From: SZUA-217 sp964194555
GTDB lineage: Bacteria; Actinomycetota; Acidimicrobiia; Spongiisociales; ZC4RG35
DNA: 34,973 nt
Direction of reading: 5' to 3'
Assembly: GCA_964194555.1 (NCBI GenBank)
Contig: CAXMMT010000052.1
Coordinates: 1 to 34,973 of the forward strand
In this document: piece by piece, positions 1 to 7,846 of the stretch
Position numbering within the stretch: position 1 is the stretch's first letter
Layout: each line of letters begins with the position of its first letter
Made by a program: the position numbers and the translations under genes
Notes under the pieces: model-generated
The model's input: the letters and a program-made list of their open reading frames with translations, nothing else
Database searches by the model: none
Told to the model about the DNA's origin: nothing

Positions 1-1
1 G

Positions 2-74
2 CTCCGCGGGTAGGACTCGAACCTACAACCAATGGATTAACAGTCCACTGCTCTGCCAATTGAGCTACCGCGGA
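2..74 (-). tRNA. tRNA-Asn (anticodon GTT)
   Basis: Read on the minus strand, the sequence folds into a full cloverleaf of 73 nt. The acceptor stem TCCGCGG (74-68) pairs with CCGCGGA (9-3). The D-arm contains GCTC...GAGC, the anticodon loop CTGTTAAT carries GTT, and the T-arm is GTAGG-TTCGAGT-CCTAC. The discriminator base is G, as in bacterial tRNA-Asn. The gene reaches the window edge, so I cannot see whether CCA is encoded. Confidence 0.95.
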
Positions 75-112
75 ATGGCGCCGACTGGCCACGAGAGGAT
101 ACCAACCGATGT

Positions 113-143
113 TCCGTACTCCGACTTGGCCATGATCTGTCAA
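113..143 (-). promoter_or_regulatory. Candidate promoter of tRNA-Asn
   Basis: On the minus strand a perfect -35 hexamer TTGACA lies at 143-138. A weak -10 candidate, TACGGA, lies at 118-113 with a long 19-bp spacer; GTACGG is the alternative at 18 bp. Transcription would begin about 30 nt before the mature tRNA 5' end, a normal leader for a processed tRNA. The -35 is convincing but the -10 is not. Confidence 0.35.
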
Positions 144-189
144 TCCACACGGGTTGTGGCACGATCCCATAACGACGGAAGGCGGTTTG

Positions 190-969
190 GTGACCGGAGA
201 CATGGGCTGGGTCGAGGTGATCGCATCTCTGTCGCTGGTGGGCGTGGCGATCGCGGTCTCGCTATGGAAAGGGCTCAGATTCGAACGCTCGATATCCTGG
301 GCGTCGTTTCGCGCCGGGATTCAACTGCTCGCCGTTGGTCTTCTCTTCGGCTTCATCTTCGAGTCGGCGCAGGCTCTTGTCTGGGCCTGGGCATGGGTGA
401 TCGGGATGACGATTCTCTCGGCGGAAGTCGTGGCAAGACGCACCAGACACATTCCTCGACTCCGCCTCTACGCCCTCGGCGCTCTCACCGGCGCCGTAGG
501 TGTGACCCTGGCCCTCCTCTTCGGACTGGGGGTGTTCCCACTGGCGCCAGTCACTCTGGTGGTGATCGCCGGTATCACGCTGGGCAACACCCTTCCCGCC
601 GCTGTGCAGGCGGCGGACACGGTCACCACGGAGTTCATCGATCACCGGAATCGTGTCGAAGCCTTGCTGGCACTCGGGTTCGATCGTCAGGGAGCCTCCC
701 GGGTGGTCACAAGTTCCGCTGTTCGCAACGCCCTGTTGCCTCAGATCGAACGAACCAAGGTGATCGGCCTCATCGCCCTTCCCGGCACCATGACCGGCAT
801 GCTCCTCGCAGGAGCGGAGCCGGTGACCGCCGTTCTGGTGCAGTTGGTGATCACCTATTTGGTGCTTGGATCCGTTGGAGTCGCATCGGCTGCAATCGTG
901 ACCATGATCGCCAGCCGGGCGTTCACAGAGGATCTTCGTCTCGAAGCTTGGGTGACTGACCCGAAATAG
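190..969 (+). CDS. fetB: FetB/YbbM-family ABC transporter permease (UPF0014)
   Basis: An integral membrane protein of about 259 residues, matching UPF0014/FetB, the permease of a two-part ABC exporter linked in E. coli to iron export and oxidative-stress tolerance. Seven or so hydrophobic segments run through the chain. The typical family stretches are an early FRAGIQLLAVG, a central ITLGNTLPAA, and a later IERTKVIGLIALPGTMTGML, the conserved cytoplasmic loop region. I chose GTG at 190 because AAGG sits about 7 nt upstream. TTG at 154 and ATG at 202 are alternatives. The usual partner ATPase gene (fetA) is not in the window, so the substrate remains inferred. It is divergent from the tRNA and convergent with rpoD, with only 25 bp between the two stops. 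Confidence 0.85.
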   Translation: MTGDMGWVEVIASLSLVGVAIAVSLWKGLRFERSISWASFRAGIQLLAVGLLFGFIFESAQALVWAWAWVIGMTILSAEVVARRTRHIPRLRLYALGALTGAVGVTLALLFGLGVFPLAPVTLVVIAGITLGNTLPAAVQAADTVTTEFIDHRNRVEALLALGFDRQGASRVVTSSAVRNALLPQIERTKVIGLIALPGTMTGMLLAGAEPVTAVLVQLVITYLVLGSVGVASAAIVTMIASRAFTEDLRLEAWVTDPK

Positions 970-994
970 TGCCTGGAGCCCGACCACCAGAGCA

Positions 995-2125
995 CTAGGA
1001 GCTTTCGAGAAACCCCTCGAGCTTGCCCGACTTGTCGGGGTGTCTCAGTTTGGCGAGAGCCTTGGTCTCCAACTGTCGAATTCGCTCTCTGGTCACGTTG
1101 AAATGAGAACCGACCTCCTCGAGGGTCCTCATGCGACCGTCGGCAAGGCCGAACCGCATAATCAGAACCTGGCGCTCGCGGTCATTGAGCCCTTCGAGAG
1201 CCTGAGCCAACTCACCTTGCAGAGACGAGAACGCAGCAACGTCGGCAGGTTTGTCTGAGTCGACATCCTCGACAAGATCTCCAAGTGTCCCTCCCTCGTC
1301 TTCACCGACCGGTGTCTCCAGCGACACGGTGTCCAAGGCGATACGGCGGAGCTCCGCCACCCTGGTGACCTCGAGATCGAGATCATCGGCCAGCTCATCA
1401 ACCGTGGGTGCCCGGCCGAGAACCTGGGTCAACTCCCTCTGGATCCGGGTCAGCTTGTTGACTGCATCGAGCACATGAATCGGCATACGAATCGTCCGGC
1501 CCTGATCGGCGATAGCCCGGGAGATTGCCTGACGGATCCACCATGTGGCATAGGTAGAAAACTTGAATCCCCGGCGGTAGTCGAAGCGCTCCACGGCCCG
1601 CATCAGCCCGACATTGCCCTCCTGGATCAGGTCGAGCAGCGCCATGCCCCTTCCCACGTAACGACGCGCCAGGGCCACCACGAGCCGCAGGTTCGATTGG
1701 ACCAACTGCTTGTGAGCCCCCTCGCCGATGTCGACCTCGTGGTCCAGGAAAGTCCGATCCTCGTCGGCCAGCGGATCATCACCCTCGAGACGCTCCAGAG
1801 CCCGGCGACCAGCTTCCATCTGCATCGCCAACTCCACCTCCTGCTGAGCGGTGAGGAGCGGATATCGCCCGATCTCATTCAGGTAGAGACGCACAGGATC
1901 CGAAACCGAGATCTGGCTGACCTCGATGACCTCCTCGGTCACCGCTGGTCCTTCTTCAACGAGACGGATCCCCTTCAAGCGCAGCTCGTCGGCCACCTTC
2001 TCGAAAGCCTCTCCCGGCGCCTCGATATCCTCCAACTCCTGTTGCACCTCGGCCATCGTCAAGAAGCTTCGGTGGTTGCCTCTCTTGATGAGGGCACTGG
2101 TGACATTGGAGAGTTCTTCGGTCAT
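995..2125 (-). CDS. rpoD: Primary RNA polymerase sigma factor
   Basis: The housekeeping sigma-70 factor directs core RNA polymerase to most promoters. The 376-residue protein has region 1.2 (SDPVRLYLNEIGRYPLLT, about residue 75). Its complete region 2 includes LLDLIQEGNVGLMRAVERFD and FSTYATWWIRQAI (about 160-205). Region 3 follows, and the region 4.2 helix-turn-helix contains LEEVGSHFNVTRERIRQLE near the C-terminus. The N-terminus before region 1.2 is short and lacks an extended acidic region 1.1. The frame stays open upstream, but ATG at 2125 is the credible start: it overlaps the dnaG stop as ATGA, and the upstream residues read as dnaG in another frame. The dnaG-rpoD order is the macromolecular-synthesis operon arrangement, so expression is probably coupled to dnaG. 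Confidence 0.97.
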   Translation of the reverse strand: MTEELSNVTSALIKRGNHRSFLTMAEVQQELEDIEAPGEAFEKVADELRLKGIRLVEEGPAVTEEVIEVSQISVSDPVRLYLNEIGRYPLLTAQQEVELAMQMEAGRRALERLEGDDPLADEDRTFLDHEVDIGEGAHKQLVQSNLRLVVALARRYVGRGMALLDLIQEGNVGLMRAVERFDYRRGFKFSTYATWWIRQAISRAIADQGRTIRMPIHVLDAVNKLTRIQRELTQVLGRAPTVDELADDLDLEVTRVAELRRIALDTVSLETPVGEDEGGTLGDLVEDVDSDKPADVAAFSSLQGELAQALEGLNDRERQVLIMRFGLADGRMRTLEEVGSHFNVTRERIRQLETKALAKLRHPDKSGKLEGFLESS

Positions 2126-3864
2126 TCCTCGCCTAATGAGTGTTTCTCCCGTTGTAAGGCTATCAAGTGCCGGAGAGTTTCGGAATGGTCTTCTGATTCG
2201 CTGTCGAGGGAACGGAGCTTGCCTTCGATTTCGGCGATCTCGGCGTCCAACCGTCTCCCCCGCACCCTGGCTTCCATCTCCGCCCATTCGGGCAACGGGC
2301 GACTATCCAGTACCAACGACCGCAAGAGCCCCTGAAGATCGGGGTCAGACACCACTGAGATATCGACAGGTGACCCCGGCGCCATGGCAGCAAGCTCGCC
2401 AGAAATCGCCGTGAAGGCGGCACCAAGTCTCTCGTCATGGAAATCCGAGGGGGTAATCTCACCCATGTCCGGCGGGTTGGTCAGGACCACGCGGAGCAAC
2501 TCGGATTCGGCTCGGTCCAACGGTTGTACGGGCCGATCCGACCTCGCCGGAACATCTCGTCCCCGACTCCGGGCTGCCCGGTCCACCGTTGTCAGATCCA
2601 CACCTATCAGGCGAGCCACAAACCGGCTGTATTCCCGACGGGCGATCTCGTCGTTGACACGGGTCAGTTGTTCCGCTGCCGCATGAAGTGCCCGGGCACG
2701 GCCTTCGGGACCACTCAAATCGTGCTTGGCCACCTCGTGTTCGATCCGGTACTCGAGAAGAGGCCGGGCCTCATCGACCGCCTTCAAGAGCTCCGCGTTG
2801 CGCCCCTCCTGAACGAGATCCGCGGGATCGAGGCCATCAGGCATCACCGCGACCCGCAGGTCCAGGTCGAGACGGAACGGCGACTTCAGCTCGTCGCTGC
2901 GCAAAGCGGCCTTGGCCCCCGCCTCGTCGGAATCGAATGCCAGCACCACCTTCTCGCTGAACCGTCGGAGCAAATCGAAATGACTGTCGCCGAGAGCGGT
3001 GCCACACGTTGCCACCGCGATGTCGATCCCCACCTGATGCATCGCAATGACATCGGTATAACCCTCGACGATCACGGCCTTGCCTTCAGCAGCAATCGTT
3101 TGGCGGGCGCGGTCGAGAGCAAAGAGAACATTGGCCTTGTGATAGACGATCGACTCAGCGGAGTTCACATACTTGGCATCAGGATTGTTGGTCGAGTCCC
3201 GATCGACGTCGTCAACCAGACGGCCGCCAAACCCGATGGGGTCGCCCCGGACATCATGAATGGGGAACATCAGTCGTCCGCGGAATACGTCGTAAAGACC
3301 GTGTCTCCCCCGACGGGCCAGTCCTCCGTCCAGCATCGCTCCATCGCCCACCCCGGCGGTCTTCAGAGCCTTGACGAGGGTATCCCAGCCCACTCCGGCG
3401 AAACCCATTCTCCACTCATCGATCAGGTCGACGTCATATCCGCGGCCTCGTAGGTAGGCCCGGGCCGGTCCGGCCTCAGCGGACTTCTTCAGCCGTGCGT
3501 GATAGACGTCGACAGCCTGTCGGATCGCCTCGACCGCTGCCTCTCTCCGTCCCCGTTTCCGGGCGGCATCAGGATCCTGGACCAGGGTGATTCCGGCCTT
3601 GCGGGCAAGCATCTCCAGAGAGTCCCGAAAATCAACACCCTGGGTCCTCTGGACGAACGAAAAGACGTCTCCACCCTCGCCGCAGCCAAAACAATGATAC
3701 AAACCACGCGCCCGATCAACCGACATCGACGGGGTCTTCTCCTCGTGAAACGGGCAAACGGCCATCACCGATCTGCCGGACTTCTTCACTTTGGTCACTT
3801 CAGAGACCAACTCAACGAGGTCGGTCGCCTCCCTGACACGATCGATGTCGCCTCGGTCTGTCAT
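2122..3864 (-). CDS. dnaG: DNA primase
   Basis: DNA primase makes the RNA primers that start Okazaki fragments at the replication fork. The N-terminal CHC2 zinc finger is clear, with CPFH, then CFGC after 18 residues (about residues 37-62). The central catalytic core contains the TOPRIM motifs IVEGYTDV (glutamate) and FDSDEAG (aspartates). The C-terminal part, which normally binds the DnaB helicase, diverges as it does across the family. At about 580 residues its length is normal. ATG at 3864 is preferred; GTG two codons earlier is possible. Its TGA overlaps the rpoD ATG. The yceI-like gene ends 32 bp upstream, so dnaG may be read through from the glyS side as well as from a local promoter. 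Confidence 0.97.
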   Translation of the reverse strand: MTDRGDIDRVREATDLVELVSEVTKVKKSGRSVMAVCPFHEEKTPSMSVDRARGLYHCFGCGEGGDVFSFVQRTQGVDFRDSLEMLARKAGITLVQDPDAARKRGRREAAVEAIRQAVDVYHARLKKSAEAGPARAYLRGRGYDVDLIDEWRMGFAGVGWDTLVKALKTAGVGDGAMLDGGLARRGRHGLYDVFRGRLMFPIHDVRGDPIGFGGRLVDDVDRDSTNNPDAKYVNSAESIVYHKANVLFALDRARQTIAAEGKAVIVEGYTDVIAMHQVGIDIAVATCGTALGDSHFDLLRRFSEKVVLAFDSDEAGAKAALRSDELKSPFRLDLDLRVAVMPDGLDPADLVQEGRNAELLKAVDEARPLLEYRIEHEVAKHDLSGPEGRARALHAAAEQLTRVNDEIARREYSRFVARLIGVDLTTVDRAARSRGRDVPARSDRPVQPLDRAESELLRVVLTNPPDMGEITPSDFHDERLGAAFTAISGELAAMAPGSPVDISVVSDPDLQGLLRSLVLDSRPLPEWAEMEARVRGRRLDAEIAEIEGKLRSLDSESEDHSETLRHLIALQREKHSLGEE

Positions 3865-3896
3865 CGCCACCGATCATAAGGAGCACAGCAAGCTGC

Positions 3897-4598
3897 TCAA
3901 CCGGCCACTGCCACAAATCCGAGGCTGAGCACGACTTTGTCGCTGACGTCGGCGATCCCGGGGACGCTTGGGATCCCGATGCCAAAGTCTGAGCGCAACA
4001 CGATTGTTGTCACCAAGCCCTCGATGGTCGACTCATCTGAGAGAGCCACCTCAACATCGAAGACAACCTCGTTGGTGACGCCCTTGATCGTGAGGTCTCC
4101 CTCGAGACTGAAGCTCAACACGTCTCCCGGCCGGGCGCTGCCGCTCAGCCCTGTCGCCGAGTCGACGTCGAGGGAGATCAACTCGAACTGGTCACTGGCC
4201 GAGTTGAGGATGATCGGGCCCCTGATAGCTCGGTCGCGTCTCTCGGAGTCGGTTGTGAAGGTTCTGGCATTGACGACGATCTGGGAGAACTGGACCGTGC
4301 TCAGATCAGCCAGGTCAACCTGAACCTGACCGACCACCTGGTCCGTTTGGCCGAACACACGGTTTGGAGACCCCCGGAGAATCTCGTCGATCTCGAAACC
4401 GGCGACGCTTCGCGACGGGTCGATCACGAAGGTCCTGGAGGTACCGGCTGCCTCTGTTGTGGCCGCGCCGGCAATGGTGGGAGTGGTCAGTTCGGTTGAC
4501 GGCTCACCCGATCCCCCCGCAAACCAGACCCACGCCAACACCGACCCTGCAAAGGCGAGGGCAAACGCAACGATCCATCCGACGACTGAGCGATTCAT
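3897..4598 (-). CDS. YceI-like domain protein, membrane-anchored
   Basis: The 233-residue protein has a single N-terminal membrane segment (about residues 6-28: VGWIVAFALAFAGSVLAWVW). A Ser/Thr/Gly/Ala-rich linker follows, then a domain resembling the YceI lipocalin-like beta-barrel, which in other bacteria binds polyisoprenoid lipids. Supporting stretches are FVIDPSRSVAGFEIDE near the domain start and LTIKGVTNEVVFDVEV in the later half, the usual 'LTikGvt' YceI signature. It should face the outside of the membrane. The start at 4598 follows a GGTGG Shine-Dalgarno sequence; the longer open frame overlaps glyS and is not credible. Its ligand is unknown. It lies between glyS (40 bp gap) and dnaG. 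The nearby uppS makes a polyprenyl lipid, a suggestive link but not evidence. Confidence 0.8.
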   Translation of the reverse strand: MNRSVVGWIVAFALAFAGSVLAWVWFAGGSGEPSTELTTPTIAGAATTEAAGTSRTFVIDPSRSVAGFEIDEILRGSPNRVFGQTDQVVGQVQVDLADLSTVQFSQIVVNARTFTTDSERRDRAIRGPIILNSASDQFELISLDVDSATGLSGSARPGDVLSFSLEGDLTIKGVTNEVVFDVEVALSDESTIEGLVTTIVLRSDFGIGIPSVPGIADVSDKVVLSLGFVAVAG

Positions 4599-4638
4599 GG
4601 GACCACCTGTCGAATATTCTGGCTCAGAGAAGTAGACA

Positions 4639-5946
4639 TCAAACGAGTTTGGCGCCCAGATAATCCACAAGCCCGTCCATCGAAACCCGGTCTTGAGCCA
4701 TCGTGTCACGGTCTCTGACGGTGGCCGCCTGATCTTCGAGCGACTCGAAGTCGATCGTCACACAATACGGGGTGCCGATCTCGTCCTGTCGTCGATAACG
4801 ACGACCGATCGATTGGGTAACGTCCAACTCGATCATCCACCTCTTGCGCAACTCGGCAGCCACCCTCTCGGCCGGCTCGATCAGCTCGGGCTTCTTCGAC
4901 AGTGGGAGAACGGCCACCTTGTAGGGAGCCAGCCGGTGATGAAGCTTCATCACCACCCGGGTCTCGTCGTTGACCGTCTCCTCGGTGTAGCCGTCGATGA
5001 GAAAAGCGAATGTGGTCCTGGTGGCTCCGGCCGCAGGTTCGATCACGTATGGGAAGAATCGCTCATTGCTCTCCTGATCGAAGTAGCGGAGATCCTCACC
5101 GGAGTGCTCACTGTGCTGTTTGAGGTCGAAGTCGGTGCGATTGGCGATTCCCTCCAGTTCATCCCACCCCCACGGAAACAGATATTCGATGTCAACGGTG
5201 CTCGATGAGTAATGACTGAGCTCGTCAGTCTCGTGATGACGAAGTCTCAGGTTGTCCGGGCTCATCCCCAGATCGGTGTACCACCGGTATCGGTTGTCGA
5301 GCCAATACTGAAACCATTCTTCGTCCTCACCGGGGCGACAGAAGAACTCCATTTCCATCTGGTCGAACTCGCGGGTCCGAAACACAAACTGGCCTGGCGT
5401 GATCTCATTTCGGAAGGACTTGCCGGTCTGGGCGATCCCGAACGGCAGCTTGAGACGGTTGGTGCGTCTCACGTTCTCGAAGTTGATGAAGATTCCCTGT
5501 GCCGTCTCCGGGCGCAGATAAACCATGTTCTCCTCCGAGTCGACAGGCCCGGTGTGGGTGCGGAACATCAGGTTGAATTGTCGTGGCTCGGTGAACTCGC
5601 CGGTCTTGCCGCAGGTGGGGCACTTGTCGGGGTCATCGAGTTTGTCGAGGCGGTGACGGCTGTTGCAGTTGCGACATTCGACCATCGGATCGGTGAAGAC
5701 CTCCTCGTGACCTGAGGCCTGCCAAACCTGGCGCGCCTGGATGACTGCGGAGTCGAGCCCCACTATGTCGGAACGCTCCTGGACCATCGACCGCCACCAT
5801 TCGGCCTTGACGTTGTTCAGGAGCTCCACGCCCAGCGGTCCGTAGTCGTAGGCTGACCTGAGTCCGCCATAGATCTCAGAGGACTGAAAGACAAAACCTC
5901 GCTTCTTGGCGAGGTTGGAGATGGTGTCGAGAGTTACTTCTGTCAT
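4639..5946 (-). CDS. glyS: Glycyl-tRNA synthetase, dimeric type
   Basis: This class II aminoacyl-tRNA synthetase charges tRNA-Gly. At 435 residues it is the single-chain alpha-2 form found in Actinobacteria and eukaryotes, not the alpha2-beta2 form of E. coli. The N-terminus (KKRGFVFQSSEIYGG, then YDYGPLGVELLNN) and the class II motif 2 region (FRNEITPGQFVFRTREFDQMEMEFF, shown here only as a landmark at about residues 175-200) are diagnostic. A zinc-binding-like pair CRNC...CPTC lies near residues 87-112. The C-terminal anticodon-binding domain begins near APYKVAVLPL. The start MTEVTLDT lies 36 bp after the uppS stop. No T-box leader is visible in that short gap. Confidence 0.96.
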   Translation of the reverse strand: MTEVTLDTISNLAKKRGFVFQSSEIYGGLRSAYDYGPLGVELLNNVKAEWWRSMVQERSDIVGLDSAVIQARQVWQASGHEEVFTDPMVECRNCNSRHRLDKLDDPDKCPTCGKTGEFTEPRQFNLMFRTHTGPVDSEENMVYLRPETAQGIFINFENVRRTNRLKLPFGIAQTGKSFRNEITPGQFVFRTREFDQMEMEFFCRPGEDEEWFQYWLDNRYRWYTDLGMSPDNLRLRHHETDELSHYSSSTVDIEYLFPWGWDELEGIANRTDFDLKQHSEHSGEDLRYFDQESNERFFPYVIEPAAGATRTTFAFLIDGYTEETVNDETRVVMKLHHRLAPYKVAVLPLSKKPELIEPAERVAAELRKRWMIELDVTQSIGRRYRRQDEIGTPYCVTIDFESLEDQAATVRDRDTMAQDRVSMDGLVDYLGAKLV

Positions 5947-5982
5947 GTGTCTTCTGAACGGTGGCCTAGTTGGCCTTTCTAG

Positions 5983-6756
5983 TCAATCTGGGGGGTTTGG
6001 CTTGTCATCGGCTCCACCGAATCTCCGGTCTCTCGACTGATATTCGATCACGGCGTCGAGAAGTGCATGACGGTCGAAGTCCGGCCATAGGATGCCGGGG
6101 AAATAGAACTCGGCGTAGGCCGACTGCCACAGCAGAAAATTGGAGAGACGGTGCTCGCCCGACGAGCGGATGATGAGATCGACATCCGGCATCTCGGGAA
6201 TGTAGAGAGCGCCTCGGAGGGCGTCTTCATCGATGTCATCGACCCGTAAGTCTCCCGATACCGCCCGTGAAGCAAGGATTCGGACGCCTTCGACGATCTC
6301 TCTTCTGGCTCCGTAGTTGAAAGCGAACACGAGATTCAACACTTCGTTCTCTTTCGTCTTCTCCTCGGCGTCGGCCATGTGCTCCCGATTCCTATCGGGG
6401 ATGCGCGGGTCTTCCATGTAGCCGGCGAACCTCATCCGGACGCCTTGAGCGTTGAGGTCGTCACGACGTCTCAGAAGAAGGTCCTCGTTGAACCACATGA
6501 GAAACTCGACCTCATCGTCAGACCTCGACCAGTTCTCGGTGGAGAAGGTGAAAGCAGTCAGCCATTTGATGCCTATCTCGACCGCACCTTCCACCGTGTC
6601 GAACAGCGCCTCCTCACCGGCGAGGTGCCCGGCCGTCCGGGGAAGCCCGCGGGCGTTGGCCCATCGGCCGTTACCGTCGAGGATGAGGCCGACATGGTCC
6701 GGGATGAGACTGGGATCGAGCATGCTGGTGTCGAGTGGGCTGTCCACTCGGCTCAT
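5983..6756 (-). CDS. uppS: Isoprenyl transferase (polyprenyl diphosphate synthase, cis type)
   Basis: The enzyme extends farnesyl or geranyl diphosphate with isopentenyl units to make the lipid carrier for cell-wall synthesis. The 257-residue protein has the family signature HVGLILDGNGRWA (about residues 21-33), which includes the catalytic aspartate. It also has FTFSTENW (about 70-77) and the C-terminal DLIIRSSGEHRLSNFLLWQ with the diphosphate-binding arginines. Chain length (C50, C55 or other) cannot be told from sequence. Its ATG at 6756 overlaps the recO TGA in an ATGA, so the two are probably translationally coupled. glyS follows 36 bp downstream. Confidence 0.95.
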   Translation of the reverse strand: MSRVDSPLDTSMLDPSLIPDHVGLILDGNGRWANARGLPRTAGHLAGEEALFDTVEGAVEIGIKWLTAFTFSTENWSRSDDEVEFLMWFNEDLLLRRRDDLNAQGVRMRFAGYMEDPRIPDRNREHMADAEEKTKENEVLNLVFAFNYGARREIVEGVRILASRAVSGDLRVDDIDEDALRGALYIPEMPDVDLIIRSSGEHRLSNFLLWQSAYAEFYFPGILWPDFDRHALLDAVIEYQSRDRRFGGADDKPNPPD

Positions 6757-7469
6757 TCCATGACCGCCAGCGAAGTCAATTTGCGATCCAGGTGGTATTC
6801 AACGAACCGGCGAGCAATCCCCATAGCCTCTCCAGAGAGGCTGGCGTCCTCCGATGGCAGGGCCATGAGCTCGGCGTCGGCGAGGGCAGCGAGATAGTCC
6901 GTCAGGCCGTCGCGAAGCCTCACCACACCTTCAACACGGCACAGGTCACAGATCGCCCCACCGCCTCCGAAGGAGAACCGGTGCAGGTCTTCGCTGCGCC
7001 CACAGGTGGCACACCGGGTGAGCGAGGGGGCCACTCCGACGACAGCGGCAAGCTTGAGAAGGAAGCTCGTGATCAGATCATTGCCCCGCTCCCCCGCTTC
7101 CAGTGCCTTGAGACCTCTCTGGAGCAGCAGAAACAGCCGAATCGAGGACTCTTCCTCCTGGGCCACGGCGTCTGCCGCCTCGACCATCGTCCCCGCTGCT
7201 AACACTGCATCGAGATCCGCCCGGAGTCTCGGAAAGGGCTCCAGGACGGCTACCTGAGTGATGGTGTCGAGGTTGCGACCCTCGTAGAGAATCAGGTCGA
7301 CATGGGTGAAAGGCTCGAGACGACCACCGAACCTGCTCTTCGTCTTGCGCACACCTTTGGCAACAGTTCGGATCTTTCCGCTGTTGGGGCTGAGAAGAAC
7401 AACGACACGGTCTGCCTCACCGAACGGGTAGGACCGCAGAACTATCGCCTGGTCGTGACGGATTGCCAT
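6753..7469 (-). CDS. recO: DNA repair protein RecO
   Basis: RecO helps load RecA on gapped, SSB-coated DNA in the RecFOR recombination pathway. The 238-residue protein begins with the N-terminal OB-fold (AIVLRSYPFGEADRVVVLLS, then GKIRTVAKGVRKTKSRFGG). A helical domain follows, then a C4 zinc finger (CATC...CDLC, with about 20 residues between pairs). The open frame continues far upstream, but that part is antisense to the pterin dehydratase gene. ATG at 7469 gives the standard MAIRHDQAIVLRS start. Its TGA overlaps the uppS ATG. The 42-bp gap to the divergent pterin dehydratase gene must hold both promoters. On the minus strand GATACT about 14 nt before the ATG could serve as a -10. Confidence 0.95.
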   Translation of the reverse strand: MAIRHDQAIVLRSYPFGEADRVVVLLSPNSGKIRTVAKGVRKTKSRFGGRLEPFTHVDLILYEGRNLDTITQVAVLEPFPRLRADLDAVLAAGTMVEAADAVAQEEESSIRLFLLLQRGLKALEAGERGNDLITSFLLKLAAVVGVAPSLTRCATCGRSEDLHRFSFGGGGAICDLCRVEGVVRLRDGLTDYLAALADAELMALPSEDASLSGEAMGIARRFVEYHLDRKLTSLAVME

Positions 7470-7499
7470 GAGGTCGCTCAGAGTATCGGGCGATCGGCG

Positions 7500-7505
7500 T
7501 AGTCT
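7500..7505 (+). promoter_or_regulatory. Possible -10 element for a leaderless dehydratase mRNA
   Basis: TAGTCT lies six bases before the ATG at 7512, so a transcript starting the usual 6-8 bases downstream would begin at or next to the start codon. No Shine-Dalgarno sequence is visible. No good -35 is seen 17 bp upstream, so this is weak. Confidence 0.25.
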
Positions 7506-7511
7506 CGCGGC

Positions 7512-7790
7512 ATGACACTCGTCGCAGACCACGAGATCGACGCTTTTCTCGAATCTCACCCTGACTGGTCGAGGTCCGGCAAGGAGATCACCAGGCTGTT
7601 CGTCTTCAAGGACTTCGGCGAGTCGATGGGTTTCGTGACCCGTATCGCGATGGAAGCCGAGAAGGCCGATCACCACCCCGACATCGACATCCGATGGAAC
7701 AAGGTGACCCTCACCCTCTCCACCCACTCCGAAGGGGGTCTGACCGTCCAAGACCTCGACCTCGCCAACACCGCCGACACCCTCGAATAG
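7512..7790 (+). CDS. 4a-hydroxytetrahydrobiopterin dehydratase (pterin carbinolamine dehydratase)
   Basis: At 92 residues this is the normal size for the PCD/PhhB family, which dehydrates 4a-hydroxy-tetrahydropterins and so recycles pterin cofactor. The catalytic region is clear: EKADHHPDIDIRWNKVTLTL (about residues 49-68) has the paired histidines, and STHSEGGLT follows with the third conserved histidine. Bacterial members often work with phenylalanine hydroxylase, but some are used with molybdopterin enzymes or in folate metabolism. No aromatic hydroxylase lies in this window, so its partner is unknown. It is divergent from recO and convergent with the crotonase-fold gene (56 bp between stops). 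I saw no terminator hairpin in that gap. Confidence 0.92.
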   Translation: MTLVADHEIDAFLESHPDWSRSGKEITRLFVFKDFGESMGFVTRIAMEAEKADHHPDIDIRWNKVTLTLSTHSEGGLTVQDLDLANTADTLE

Positions 7791-7846
7791 CGACCCTCAG
7801 GTTGTAAGACCCGTTCCGTTCCGTGCCGAACAACATCATCTACTGA

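Noticed and set aside
1475..2335. Long plus-strand open frame across rpoD
   Set aside because: It is antisense to rpoD and dnaG, whose conserved domains account for the sequence. The translated product has no recognisable domain and high Arg/His/Leu content typical of reverse-strand frames in GC-rich DNA.
7470..7751. Possible 94-residue N-terminal extension of RecO
   Set aside because: It is exactly antisense to the well-conserved pterin dehydratase gene, and RecO proteins start at the MAIRHDQAIVLRS-like sequence.
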